DNA of 64,000 nucleotides from contig RDOF01000013.1 of NCBI GenBank assembly GCA_011365025.1, positions 1 to 64,000 of the forward strand, written 5' to 3'. Source of the DNA: Candidatus Thorarchaeota archaeon (GTDB taxonomy: Archaea > Asgardarchaeota > Thorarchaeia > Thorarchaeales > Thorarchaeaceae). The notes beneath the pieces were generated by a model that was given only the letters and a program-made list of their open reading frames with translations, did no database searches and was not told the DNA's origin. Within the stretch, counting starts at the first letter, position 1; each line of letters starts with the position of its first letter. This document shows positions 7,366-15,929 of this stretch, piece by piece. Position numbers and translations under genes: made by a program.

Positions 7366-8295
7366 TCATATTCCTGCTTTTTCAATCATCTGTAGGAGTT
7401 TGATCTCTCCAAGATAGGGGTATTTCAGACTTGAATAGGTCACCAATGTTGCCGTCGAACGCACATGGTCAAGGCTTCTTATTTTCTTTGCAATAGCCTC
7501 AGCCTCATATAGCGCATCAACCACAAACTCAGCAAACAGAATTGATTCTGTTGCAGACACCCAAGGGTCCCAGAACTCAACTGGATATTCACTGCGTAGC
7601 CACTCAATCATATCATTCATGGAAACTTTTTTCTCTTCCAACTCAATTCTTATGTTGATATTGACAAGACCACCTGCTGCCAGATCTGGCCTCGCAACAA
7701 ACCATGCAGCTTCTCCTGCGGCAATTTCGTCAAGAGCACGCCGCACAGTTCTTGGAGCCAGACCGGACTCCTTAGCAATATCTGCAATAAGCTTCCTTGG
7801 GTCATCAATCAATGCCTTCAGAACCTTGAGGTGCACCTTCTTGAACTTGAATTTAAGACCGCGGTCTTTGTGAAGGAGTGGATGCATCTCAACCTTCAGA
7901 GTTTCTTTAAAACTCCTCATAAACGCTCCAATTTCATGGAGCATTTCCGTACCGATATACTGCCCCCATACCAGATAGGCGCCGCCCCCAACGCTTGCAA
8001 GGAGGCTGATATGTCCAATCATAGGATTGCTGCCCATCAAACCAACAAACCGGTCAATATTCTCCGTGCCGTCTGTCACAACAATTGCCTGGAAGTAGTT
8101 GGCACCAATGACTTCTCTATCAAGAGCAACAAAGAATTTTGCAACCACGCCAGTATCAATCAAGCTAGCAACCCTATTCTTTATGGCATTGGGACTTAGG
8201 CCTGTTTCACGCGCAAGGCTCTCATAGCTTACTCGGCAATTTGTACAGAGCTTTGAGAGGATTTTTCGGTCAATTGTATCCAAGAGCTGCACCAC
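7366..8295 (-). CDS. Lrp/AsnC-type regulator with two winged helices
   Basis: This is a 309-aa protein. The N-terminal wHTH (about 6-50, LDTIDRKILSKLCTNCRVSY) is the standard AsnC domain, followed by a RAM-like domain. A second HTH at about 150-190 (VHLKVLKALIDDPRKLIADI) is followed by another alpha/beta sensor domain. Such tandem AsnC proteins are an archaeal type, about twice the usual 150 aa. The stop at 7366 is followed by a leader-like region and a 42-aa gene, which may share its transcript. Its ligand cannot be told from sequence. Confidence 0.8.
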   Translation of the reverse strand: MVQLLDTIDRKILSKLCTNCRVSYESLARETGLSPNAIKNRVASLIDTGVVAKFFVALDREVIGANYFQAIVVTDGTENIDRFVGLMGSNPMIGHISLLASVGGGAYLVWGQYIGTEMLHEIGAFMRSFKETLKVEMHPLLHKDRGLKFKFKKVHLKVLKALIDDPRKLIADIAKESGLAPRTVRRALDEIAAGEAAWFVARPDLAAGGLVNINIRIELEEKKVSMNDMIEWLRSEYPVEFWDPWVSATESILFAEFVVDALYEAEAIAKKIRSLDHVRSTATLVTYSSLKYPYLGEIKLLQMIEKAGI

Positions 8296-8341
8296 AGGGA
8301 GAGTTACTTTAAAGGTACCAGGAATGGAAACTAACTTCCAC

Positions 8342-8728
8342 CTACGAGGAGCCGCTCAATGCGCCCTTTAGGTTGTCGATTTCCTCTTCCAGCTCATCAA
8401 CTTTTTCAGATAGTGTAATGACGGAATTCAGGAGCATGGAAATAATGTGCCCGTAGTTGACAGAGTAACCCTGCTCCCGCTCTATCAGTTTTTCCGCTTC
8501 CAGTCTTCGAGCGGCATTAGTGACAGACTGCTTAGAGAGCTTCCTTTCCTTGATTGGTCGGTTTACCGCTTCGCGAACTTTAGTAGCGGAGATTGCCGGA
8601 CCTTTCAAGGGAGCTAGTAGACTGTGAAGCACTAGCAGTCCTGCACTCATGCGTGGATTTCTAATCTTCTCAAATGCCAATTCCAGTTGAGCCTTCAATG
8701 TTTGGTGCCCCCGATTATTTGATAACAA
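8342..8728 (-). CDS. Winged-helix protein with C-terminal coiled coil
   Basis: This is up to 128 aa. The middle contains a winged-helix pattern (ISATKVREAV...KQSVTNAARRLEAEKLIE, about 45-85) and the end a heptad-rich coiled coil (LSEKVDELEEEIDNLKGAL, about 105-124) suited to dimerisation. It is probably a small transcription regulator. The TTG at 8728 is the longest start; a later TTG at about 8698 is also possible. It lies 46 bp upstream of the lrp-like gene on the same strand. Confidence 0.65.
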   Translation of the reverse strand: MLSNNRGHQTLKAQLELAFEKIRNPRMSAGLLVLHSLLAPLKGPAISATKVREAVNRPIKERKLSKQSVTNAARRLEAEKLIEREQGYSVNYGHIISMLLNSVITLSEKVDELEEEIDNLKGALSGSS

Positions 8729-8922
8729 CAGCCCGCAGTAAACGCATGGTCAATGAAAAAGCTTCTTGCTTTTGTAGATGCGCATGAAATCACGAAACAA
8801 TCTAGTTCGGAGAAGCAAACGTTTACTCATCCATATCCCCTTTCAAGAATATCGGAATGTTAACACTAAGAGACATGTCAAAACAATGAAAAGACGGTTT
8901 CTCCGAGATAGGATGACTGCAA

Positions 8923-9609
8923 TTGCCAACAGACATAGAACGCATAGTGCTTATTCCCGTGATTCACACAGACAAAGAGAGTGTAGAGAGGGTGAGGGAC
9001 TCGATAAGAGCCGTAAGACCCGATGTGGTTGCTGTCGAACTGGACAGAGAGAGGTATCATCAACTTACCGAAGCCAAGACGGAGGGAAATCTGGCTGTTC
9101 AGGATATTACTGGAGATGCTGTTCAGGACCTCATGCAGAACCTCGCGCTATTGGAGCAGAAGCTAGGTGAAATAACGGGCTCAAGTGTTGGGGAAGAGAT
9201 GCTCACTGCCATTGAAGAGGGAAGAAAGATTGGAGCTAGGATCGCTCTCGTAGACAGACCACTCCATCTCACAATCCAGGCATTGATGTCTGTGCCTCTG
9301 GACGAAATATACAGATTGATGGGAATTGTCCCAGAAGCAAACGAGGAAATACTTCAAGGTGATTCCACGGACATTTTTGGAATGCTAAAGGAGGATGGAG
9401 CAATTGCAGACTTGATGGAGGACTTTGAAACTGAGTTTCCCGGTACTGCAGAAGCACTCATTCATCAACGAGACCGCTATGTGGCAAATGCCTTGATAAC
9501 AATTCTCAACGACGTTCAGGGAAAAATCGTGGCAGTACTGGGTGCGGGGCACATAAGCGGGGTTCAGAGTGCACTTAAGGAGCTATTAGAAAGAGAGAGC
9601 GCATCCTAG
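8923..9609 (+). CDS. TraB/PrgY family protein, soluble archaeal form
   Basis: This is a 228-aa protein from TTG at 8923, which has GGATGA 5 nt upstream. It contains the family hallmarks: an N-terminal IPVIHTDKESV (the GxxxHT-like motif), VVAVELDRERY, the central RDRYVAN and the C-terminal VLGAGHISGV. TraB/PrgY proteins belong with the TIKI/EreA superfamily of putative metal-dependent hydrolases; PrgY limits pheromone activity in Enterococcus. This form lacks the C-terminal membrane segments of many archaeal TraB proteins, so it should be cytosolic. Its stop overlaps that of the convergent hypB by 4 nt. Confidence 0.88.
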   Translation: MPTDIERIVLIPVIHTDKESVERVRDSIRAVRPDVVAVELDRERYHQLTEAKTEGNLAVQDITGDAVQDLMQNLALLEQKLGEITGSSVGEEMLTAIEEGRKIGARIALVDRPLHLTIQALMSVPLDEIYRLMGIVPEANEEILQGDSTDIFGMLKEDGAIADLMEDFETEFPGTAEALIHQRDRYVANALITILNDVQGKIVAVLGAGHISGVQSALKELLERESAS

Positions 9610-10256
9610 AAACCAAGCCCTTTAATGAGTTCATCAAGGCCAAGACCCGTCTTTGAACTAACACTGTATACAGGGATTCTGGCATCAACCTCGCGAACAT
9701 CCTTCACTAGTGAGTCTACATCAAACCCAATAGCATCTGCAAGGTCTACTTTGTTAATGACGACCATGTCAGATCGCTTTATGGTCAGGGGATGCTTTCT
9801 GATCATATATGGACCTTCTGTAACACTTACAACAACTACCTTCTTGTCAACGCCAAGGGAGTATCCTGCCGGACAAATAAGATTGCCAACATTCTCAATG
9901 AAGACTAGATCGTAGAGAGAGAGGTCGATGTCTTTCAGTGCAACACGAACCATTCGTGCATCGAGATGACATGCAGTTCCCGTGTTAATCTGAACCGTGT
10001 CAACTCCATGGGATGACACGCGGTCGGCATCAATCCTAGTTGCTAGGTCGCCTGCAATCATTAGGATGCGGTATCGATCCTTTAGTCGGTCGCATAACGC
10101 TTCAATGAGCTGTGTCTTACCAGTGCCTACCGATCCCATGACATCAATTGCCGTAATTCCATGGTCCTTGAAAGTGGCAGCATTCATTGCGGCCGCTTCT
10201 TCATTCGCACCGAATAGGTCCTTTCTGATATCGATTTCAATGGTCCGTTCCGGCAT
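9606..10256 (-). CDS. hypB: HypB, hydrogenase nickel-insertion GTPase
   Basis: This is a 216-aa G3E-family GTPase with the P loop GSVGTGKT (41-48), the family metal motif around TACHLDARMV, ENVGNLICP, and the NKVDL guanine-specificity motif. HypB with HypA loads nickel into [NiFe]-hydrogenase. No N-terminal histidine stretch is present, so it is unlikely to store nickel. It follows a 7-bp gap after an ECF S-component gene and a regulator on the same strand. Together with nikM/nikR at the window start it indicates that the organism makes a nickel hydrogenase. Confidence 0.95.
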   Translation of the reverse strand: MPERTIEIDIRKDLFGANEEAAAMNAATFKDHGITAIDVMGSVGTGKTQLIEALCDRLKDRYRILMIAGDLATRIDADRVSSHGVDTVQINTGTACHLDARMVRVALKDIDLSLYDLVFIENVGNLICPAGYSLGVDKKVVVVSVTEGPYMIRKHPLTIKRSDMVVINKVDLADAIGFDVDSLVKDVREVDARIPVYSVSSKTGLGLDELIKGLGF

Positions 10257-10262
10257 TCCAAA

Positions 10263-10826
10263 TCAACTCTCAATATTTCCAAGCTGAAGAGGTGACATTT
10301 CAGGGTATAGATAATGGCCAAGAATTGGCCTAACGATGGTCCTTTCAAGGGCCAGGGCGAGGATTGCCCACCCGAAGGCTTGTGTCATATCTACAAGCGC
10401 TCCAAGAAGTATCAATTCTATGGGGAGGAGGAATATCGATAGAATTACTAAATCGGCTAAGAATCCGCCAATTATACCGCCACCCAGAATTGCCATTAGC
10501 ATGTATTTCTTGCTGTCCCGTTCTCTTGTGACATGGACTGCGTAGCCAGTCCCAATGCCCAGTGCCATATTTCCAATAAATGGAACAAGTGGATAGGTGG
10601 TTCCTGACATAACACCGCCCAAGCCCACGACAAATCCAACGAATATGCCTCCCGGAATGCCCCCTACAATTCCACCGAGGAGAGAGAAAGTGAAAGCAGG
10701 CGTCAGCTCGGCGACGTCAGGAATAAGCATGAACCAGATGGTCGACCTGACAACAATGCCAACGGCTGCAATCATTGCCAGGGTTGTTATTGTCACGGTA
10801 TTCATTCGAATTGGTACAAGGTCCAT
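10263..10826 (-). CDS. ECF transporter S-component-like membrane protein
   Basis: This is 187 aa from the ATG at 10826. Longer in-frame starts overlap the upstream regulator and encode a non-membrane leader. Five or six hydrophobic helices with glycine-rich turns (FSLLGGIVGGIPGGIFVGFV, ILGGGIIGGFLAD) recall the small-molecule-binding subunits of energy-coupling-factor transporters. The substrate cannot be read from sequence. Its position directly before hypB (7-bp gap) suggests a metal or a hydrogenase-linked cofactor, but that is inference. Confidence 0.65.
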   Translation of the reverse strand: MDLVPIRMNTVTITTLAMIAAVGIVVRSTIWFMLIPDVAELTPAFTFSLLGGIVGGIPGGIFVGFVVGLGGVMSGTTYPLVPFIGNMALGIGTGYAVHVTRERDSKKYMLMAILGGGIIGGFLADLVILSIFLLPIELILLGALVDMTQAFGWAILALALERTIVRPILGHYLYPEMSPLQLGNIES

Positions 10827-10846
10827 AACCAAGGCTCCAGACGAGT

Positions 10847-11278
10847 TTACTTGGAATTGTCCGGCCAGCTTTCCAACAAGAACCTTCTGGTTTGATTGTA
10901 CCATTCTTCCAGTTGGGAAAGAATCTGATCTCTGACATCCGTTGAAGAAACGGCACGATACACGTAGTAATAGCCGCCGCGATCGAAGTTCCGTTCCTCT
11001 TGTTCCACTAAGCCCTTCTTGCAAAGCTTTGTCAGAACACGCTGGATGGTACTTCTGTCGCGTCCAATCTTTGATGCAATCTCCTTTACTGTCCCAGGGC
11101 CAGACATTAGAGAAAAGAACGCGTCGATTTCTGTGTTCCTGAGGCCAAAAGCACAGCAGAGCAGGTCTGATGGCTTATCAAATCCTTTCTCGAATAAGCC
11201 TACTAAGGCATCTCTGGCGGTCATTCTGCGTAGAGGAATACCAGCCCCTCCTGATAAGGGTTGTGCAATGGCGCGCAC
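10847..11278 (-). CDS. TrmB/MarR-like winged-helix regulator
   Basis: This is up to 143 aa; the ATG at 11224 (residue 19) is an equally good start. The wHTH spans about 45-105: LRNTEIDAFFSLMSGPGTVK, IASKIGRDRSTIQRVLTKLC and a wing with FDRGGYYYVY. This pattern matches the predicted TrmB/HTH-20 group. It is the first gene of a three-gene operon with the S-component and hypB, so it probably controls them in response to the transported substrate or metal. Two cysteines at 41-42 (LLCCAFG) could be metal or redox ligands. Confidence 0.75.
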   Translation of the reverse strand: MRAIAQPLSGGAGIPLRRMTARDALVGLFEKGFDKPSDLLCCAFGLRNTEIDAFFSLMSGPGTVKEIASKIGRDRSTIQRVLTKLCKKGLVEQEERNFDRGGYYYVYRAVSSTDVRDQILSQLEEWYNQTRRFLLESWPDNSK

Positions 11279-11345
11279 AATCGACTAAGCATAATACTGG
11301 CCTTCAAAAGATATCAAGTCTATAACTAGGTGGGTGCAAACCAAT

Positions 11346-11795
11346 ATGGATTTCAGCGCTCTAAAAGATGAGATGGCGAGAACCCCCTGGGAAAGCCCAG
11401 AAAGAGAAGAAAAGCCATTGCAGCCAGTTAATCTGGCTCCCTTGAAAGGAGTGATAGAAGCCGATGCTGTTCGATCACGGATTCTCAAAGTCCTAATAGA
11501 AGATGGCACGTGGGTCACTACTGCAGATCTTCTGAAAGAAGCGCGAAAGGAGAGACCGATTCTGGGTGCTGTATCTATTGGAACAATTCTAAACGGTCTC
11601 AACAACCTGGTCGCTTCTCGTTTGATTCTGAGCAGAACCTCCTCAGCGGCAGGAACGGACTGGGCAGAATGGAGAATAAATCCGGATTTGCTTAGACCTA
11701 CGAGAAAACTCCTCCAAATGCTAACCCGACCGAAGTTTGAGAAGATGCTCCTTGAAAAGAGCCAATCTGATGATTTGGACACACCAAAAGCATAA
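11346..11795 (+). CDS. Winged-helix DNA-binding protein, unknown role
   Basis: This is 149 aa from ATG at 11346 with GGTGGG upstream; a GTG at 11334 is the alternative. Residues about 40-110 (VRSRILKVLIEDGTWVTTAD, IGTILNGLNNLVASRLILSR) form a wHTH with a long wing ending WAEWRINPDLL. It has no extra sensor domain. It lies between the regulator/hypB operon (divergent) and an S-component-like gene (same strand). Confidence 0.65.
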   Translation: MDFSALKDEMARTPWESPEREEKPLQPVNLAPLKGVIEADAVRSRILKVLIEDGTWVTTADLLKEARKERPILGAVSIGTILNGLNNLVASRLILSRTSSAAGTDWAEWRINPDLLRPTRKLLQMLTRPKFEKMLLEKSQSDDLDTPKA

Positions 11796-11804
11796 CAGCA
11801 ATTG

Positions 11805-11840
11805 TTACTCATTATTGAGTAAATAGTACAGATTGAGTAA
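11805..11840 (+). promoter_or_regulatory. Three TGAGTAA half-sites before the S-component-like gene
   Basis: TTACTCA (11805-11811) and TGAGTAA (11816-11822) form an inverted repeat with a 4-bp spacer. A third copy, TGAGTAA, lies at 11834-11840 inside the direct repeat ATTGAGTAAA (11814-11823 and 11832-11841). The AT-rich block lies between the wHTH gene and the following membrane gene and looks like an operator array; the wHTH protein just upstream is a natural candidate to bind it. Confidence 0.45.
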
Positions 11841-11874
11841 ACTTATTAGGGGGTGTTTTGCCGGAATACTCATG

Positions 11875-12576
11875 CAGCGCCCGAATAAGGAGGTGTCCGC
11901 TTCTTTGATTCCTGAGCAGAATGATGATGAAGAAGTGGAGATGAAGCTGGCTGCCAAGTCGAAAACCAGCGAAACCGCCAAGAAGGTAGCAGTGGCAGCC
12001 ATTCTGGCTTCTCTCTCGGTAGCAGTATCACCAATTGCTCTGGTCATCCCGAGGATTCCAGGGTTTGGAATTGCTGTCTTTGATCCTATTTCCATCTTCT
12101 GGATGATTGCCTTTCTTGTAGGAGGTTTCTGGGTAGGACTTGTAAGCATGGTCACCGGGGCGTTCATGCTAAACTTCTTCGACCCATTTCCCATATTTGG
12201 GCCATTACTGAAGTTCCTTGCAACATTTCCAATGATAGTATTACCTTGGTTGGCAGTGCGAAATGCTGGGGGAGAGAGAGAATACTGGGAATCGGAGGTA
12301 GAGGAAGAACGACCAGACCCGGAAAATCCAAGAGGAGCCCTTCTTTCCAAAGGACGCTTTTTTGCTGTTCTGATGGTGTTCTCTTATGTCATTAGGATTT
12401 CATTGATGGTCCCGGTGAATCTCGTTGTTGTGCCCTTCATATGGGGTGTGACGGATGCTGGATTCATCATCACGTATACACTGATTCTCAACACCCTCCA
12501 GAGCTTTTGGGACGCTCTTATTCCGTTCATAGTAATTCATCGAACCCCAATATTCAGTAATTACGGCATGTGGTAA
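11875..12576 (+). CDS. ECF S-component-like polytopic membrane protein
   Basis: This is about 233 aa from ATG at 11875; a TTG at 11833 and an ATG at 11941 are also possible. After a charged N-terminus come helices near AAILASLSVAVSPIALVIPR, FWMIAFLVGGFWVGLVSMV and LLKFLATFPMIVLPWLA, a charged loop rich in Glu/Arg, then two to three more helices. The layout and GGFWVGL-type turns resemble substrate-binding S-components of ECF transporters. No T-component or ATPase gene adjoins it, so it may share a general ECF module. Substrate unknown. Confidence 0.6.
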   Translation, partial: QRPNKEVSASLIPEQNDDEEVEMKLAAKSKTSETAKKVAVAAILASLSVAVSPIALVIPRIPGFGIAVFDPISIFWMIAFLVGGFWVGLVSMVTGAFMLNFFDPFPIFGPLLKFLATFPMIVLPWLAVRNAGGEREYWESEVEEERPDPENPRGALLSKGRFFAVLMVFSYVIRISLMVPVNLVVVPFIWGVTDAGFIITYTLILNTLQSFWDALIPFIVIHRTPIFSNYGMW

Positions 12577-12667
12577 TCCCCAAATAGGAAAGTCGTGGAG
12601 AGGAGGGGACCCCAGAAACCGCTATATGCTTCAGGCCATACATTGACCCAATCTGGGATGAGAAAAA

Positions 12668-13486
12668 ATGCGGCGATGCGAGTACTGCGATAGCCCGGTT
12701 CCTGCAGATGCAACGATTTGTCCTGTTTGCAGGGAGGAAATTGCCCAGGAAACATTGGAACGAATCCTCCCTCTCTTGAAGAGACCTGATGCACCAGATG
12801 TTCGTGAAATGGGCATCCTTGAACGGGCATGGAATGTCATTAGAAGACCGGCGTCTGCATTTCGCGATATTGGTCAGCGACCTGATGCAGCAGGACCATT
12901 TCTAGTGGTGTTTGCGAACGCACTCATAATGGTCGGTCTATTCCTCGCCCTTTCATCAAAGTTCTACAGCAGAGTCCTGGTGAATGCAACCACCGGCACG
13001 TATGCAGATGTCAGTGTCATCTTTCTTGATGGTGGAGGCCCAGTTCTAATAGCTGCCTTTGTGTCATTTCTTCCTAATATTATGCTGGGAATTATCTATC
13101 TCTTCGTTGGAAGTGCTTTTGCTCATCTCGCCTTCAAGATTACTGGTGGATCTGGAAGCAAAATCAAGACACTCTCCATTGTTGGTTACAGCATGGTTCC
13201 TGTGGTTCTATTCCGCCTTATTGCTTTGGCATTTGTCTTTGTGGCTACCTTGCCCATTCAGGTGTCAGGCCCGGGAGACCCAAGCATTTCACTCATTATT
13301 TCCTCACTGTACTTGTCCGACATTTGGATGATTGTTGATTACATCACTGTGGCCGCCTTCTTCTGGACTGGATTCCTTCTCATATTCGGAATTAGAGAAG
13401 CTCATGATACCTCTACATCTTGGGCCTTTCTAGTTGCATTGGGATGCATGATTGTGCTGATTTGGACATTCTGGCAGGTCCATTAG
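12668..13486 (+). CDS. Zinc-ribbon plus Yip1-like membrane protein
   Basis: This 272-aa protein begins with a zinc ribbon, CEYC...CPVC (residues 4-21). A linker and ILERAWNVIRRPASAFRDIG, the amphipathic lead-in typical of Yip1-domain proteins, come next, then about five membrane helices. Yip1 proteins in eukaryotes bind Rab GTPases in Golgi and ER membranes; archaeal and bacterial members have unknown roles. The zinc-ribbon/Yip1 combination is common in archaea. Its stop overlaps that of the convergent prenyltransferase gene by 4 nt. Confidence 0.75.
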   Translation: MRRCEYCDSPVPADATICPVCREEIAQETLERILPLLKRPDAPDVREMGILERAWNVIRRPASAFRDIGQRPDAAGPFLVVFANALIMVGLFLALSSKFYSRVLVNATTGTYADVSVIFLDGGGPVLIAAFVSFLPNIMLGIIYLFVGSAFAHLAFKITGGSGSKIKTLSIVGYSMVPVVLFRLIALAFVFVATLPIQVSGPGDPSISLIISSLYLSDIWMIVDYITVAAFFWTGFLLIFGIREAHDTSTSWAFLVALGCMIVLIWTFWQVH

Positions 13487-14487
13487 ATTCCAAGGATTAT
13501 GTCAAACAGCGGAATTACGACGAACGCAATCAGACCAATGAGAGCGCCGATTTTGTCGAGGGTGCTACCGATTAGAAGACGCTTTTCGTTTCTGGGTCCA
13601 GTCAGCGGAGAGATAGCAGCTCCTATGACCACAATGCAACCTGCGAGAAGAAGTGGCCAAAGTGCCCAATTGGCAAACCCAAGCAGCCACACTGAGGCAA
13701 AGCAAATCACCCCAATTGTGTTCAGGAATGCCGCAACAAAGGCAGCCGCTTCATGACCGTAGACCCTTGCGATGGTTCGTACGTCTCGAATAGCATCACC
13801 CTCCACATCCTCAGCGCCCTTGATTGTTTCTCTTGCCTGTAGAACCATGAAGGCAGTGAGAAAGAACAGCCATGCCGGCAGAGGGATTGCGATTGCTCCG
13901 GCGATTCCTCCAGCCACCTCTCCATAGACCAGAGCCCCATAGATTACACCGAATGCAAAAGAGAATGCAACCATGATATTGCCGGCAAGGCCAAGTGATT
14001 TTACTTTCGCCGCGTAGGCGTATGCCACAACGACGAACACAATTACAACAGATAGACTGACATATCGTCCTTGCATGAGATTGGTGGCAACTCCAAGCCA
14101 AGAGAAGAATATGCCGACTACTATCCAAAATGCAACATAATACCATGCTTGCTTTATAGACATCCGTCCGCTTGGTAATGCCCGATGCGGTCTGTTGATT
14201 CGGTCAATCTCGATGTCAAAGATATCATTCACTACGTTACCGCCTGCAGCGACTGCGAAGTATGTTATATACGAATAGACGAAAAGATCAAGAAAATCCC
14301 ATAGGCTCGTTGTTAGAGGCAGCAGCTTAAACCCCATGGATATTCCAGCAATCACTGTAAGACCGCCAATGAAACAATTCTGAGGTCGGATAATTGTCAA
14401 GAAGGCTTTGAAATCAAAATTGCTTCCTGCTGAATCTGTCTTTGACTCGGTCACAACAGAGCGCTCCTCTATCGAATTTCGAGTCAT
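13483..14487 (-). CDS. UbiA-family prenyltransferase, probable digeranylgeranylglyceryl phosphate synthase
   Basis: This 334-aa polytopic enzyme carries the two Asp-rich UbiA motifs: NVVNDIFDIEIDRINRP (84-100) and KGAEDVEGD (223-231), which bind prenyl diphosphate through Mg2+. In archaea the nearest role is transfer of the second geranylgeranyl group to GGGP to make DGGGP, the second ether bond of membrane lipids. The NxxNDxxDxxxDxxN form and the following RP-RALPSG fit that branch. A UbiA enzyme for quinone or heme synthesis is the alternative. It has a longer hydrophilic N-terminus (about 25 aa) than usual. Confidence 0.82.
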   Translation of the reverse strand: MTRNSIEERSVVTESKTDSAGSNFDFKAFLTIIRPQNCFIGGLTVIAGISMGFKLLPLTTSLWDFLDLFVYSYITYFAVAAGGNVVNDIFDIEIDRINRPHRALPSGRMSIKQAWYYVAFWIVVGIFFSWLGVATNLMQGRYVSLSVVIVFVVVAYAYAAKVKSLGLAGNIMVAFSFAFGVIYGALVYGEVAGGIAGAIAIPLPAWLFFLTAFMVLQARETIKGAEDVEGDAIRDVRTIARVYGHEAAAFVAAFLNTIGVICFASVWLLGFANWALWPLLLAGCIVVIGAAISPLTGPRNEKRLLIGSTLDKIGALIGLIAFVVIPLFDIILGI

Positions 14488-14574
14488 AGCTGCGATTAAA
14501 GACTTCCGTTGGCAATCGGATTAACCCAATGACTCTTATCCCAGTCCACCACCACTAGCATCGAGTGAGCTGCA

Positions 14575-15081
14575 ATGTTTGAGGACATGCCACGAGAGAC
14601 CTTACTGAAAATCATCGATGCTTACGCCAAGGCTTGGCAGGCTATGGATGGAGCATACTTTCTTGCTCTTGAGAAAAAGTACGGAATGGATGTGGCAATT
14701 GAAATGGATGAAGAGGCCTGGCGTATTTTTTCGCCAATTGAGGCAAATAGAATAATGAGGGAGTTTGGAATTCCAGAGAATGGGGGGCTAAAGGCTCTGG
14801 AGCAAGCATTGAACCTCAGAGTTTATGCTGCACTTAACATTCAGTCAACAGAGTTCCTTGACAACAACCGACTCCTATTCAAAATGCATCAATGCAGAGT
14901 TCAAGTTGCGAGAAATCGGAAAGGACTTCCCGACTTCCCCTGCAAGTCAGTAGGCCTCATTGAGTACGAGGAGTTTGCAAAGACTCTGGATCCTCGGATT
15001 AAAACTCGATGTGTTAGCTGCCCACCAGACCCTCATCCTACCGACTATTACTGTGCCTGGGAATTCACACTGGAGGAGTGA
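14575..15081 (+). CDS. Conserved cysteine-containing protein, DUF6125-like
   Basis: This 168-aa soluble protein resembles a family of small archaeal and clostridial proteins with the endings KMHQCRVQVARNRKGLPDFP and CVSCPPDPHPTDYYCAWEF seen here. Conserved cysteines (CRVQ, PCKS, CVSCPPD, YCAW) could bind a metal or Fe-S cluster. Its function is unknown. Its stop TGA overlaps the GTG of the endonuclease IV-like gene (GTGA), so the two and the methylase behind them form an operon of three overlapping genes. Confidence 0.6.
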   Translation: MFEDMPRETLLKIIDAYAKAWQAMDGAYFLALEKKYGMDVAIEMDEEAWRIFSPIEANRIMREFGIPENGGLKALEQALNLRVYAALNIQSTEFLDNNRLLFKMHQCRVQVARNRKGLPDFPCKSVGLIEYEEFAKTLDPRIKTRCVSCPPDPHPTDYYCAWEFTLEE

Positions 15082-15929
15082 AGCAACTGGCTTCGATAAG
15101 ATTTGGTCCATCAGGATATCCAGACGAAGCCAGAGGCAGTGTGAAACGTGTGTTCGAAATCCTGAACGAGGTACATCTTGATGCTCTGGAATACGCTGCG
15201 GTTTATGGATTGAGAGTAAGTGAAGAAAAGGCATTAGAGATTGGCGATTTGGCAAAAAGGCATGGAATAGCTATGAGCATGCATGCAGCATACTTCATCA
15301 GTCTCATTTCGAAGGACCCTCAGGTACGAAAGCGGTCCAGAGAACGGCTTGTGAAGGCACTCAAATTCGCTCCGCTTATGGAGGTCAAACGAATTGTCTT
15401 TCATGCAGGAGGATACAGCGGACATAGTCCTGAAGAAGCATATACAATCGTAAGGGATGCGCTGGTAGCGGTTCAAGAAACTGCAGGGAGAGAGTCAGGG
15501 GGCCCAATCCTTATGCCAGAGATAGCGGGAAAGCTTGGCGCATTTGGGTCAATAGACGAACTCGTTGGGATAAGTCAAGAAGTGGATTATGTACTTCCAA
15601 CCATAGATTGGGCTCATCTTTATGCAAGATCGCAAGGTGAGATAAACAGTCGAGAGCATTTCCTGCAAGTTCTGGAAACCTTTGAAAAGGCACTTGGCAA
15701 GAAATTTACTGACAATATGCATTTCCACGTGAGCGGAATTACCTTCACAGAGAGGGGAGAGAAATCTCACCGCCCCTTGGGTGGAGAATGGGGTCCTGAT
15801 ATTCTTCCGCTGATGGAGATTGTCAGGGAGGTTGGCTATAAGCCCACCTTCATATCTGAAACGCCCCCTCCATTGACAGGAGCGCTCTATACAAAATTCC
15901 TCCTTGAGGAGCTGGAGAGAGTGAGATGA
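15078..15929 (+). CDS. Endonuclease IV-family protein (AP endonuclease / TIM barrel)
   Basis: This is 283 aa from GTG at 15078. It contains metal-ligand-like motifs in the order of the Nfo barrel: MSMHAAYFISL, RIVFHAGGYSG, ILMPEIAGK, PTIDWAHLYAR, NMHFHVSGI and a late FISETPPPL. Nfo enzymes cut DNA at abasic sites using three zinc ions. The match is good for archaeal Nfo-like proteins, but a xylose-isomerase-like enzyme cannot be excluded. It overlaps the genes on both sides by 4 nt. Confidence 0.8.
   Translation: MKQLASIRFGPSGYPDEARGSVKRVFEILNEVHLDALEYAAVYGLRVSEEKALEIGDLAKRHGIAMSMHAAYFISLISKDPQVRKRSRERLVKALKFAPLMEVKRIVFHAGGYSGHSPEEAYTIVRDALVAVQETAGRESGGPILMPEIAGKLGAFGSIDELVGISQEVDYVLPTIDWAHLYARSQGEINSREHFLQVLETFEKALGKKFTDNMHFHVSGITFTERGEKSHRPLGGEWGPDILPLMEIVREVGYKPTFISETPPPLTGALYTKFLLEELERVR

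Noticed and set aside
11285..11812. 175-codon minus-strand frame opposite the wHTH gene
   Set aside because: Antisense to a gene with a recognisable winged helix; Ser/Arg-rich composition is typical of a shadow.
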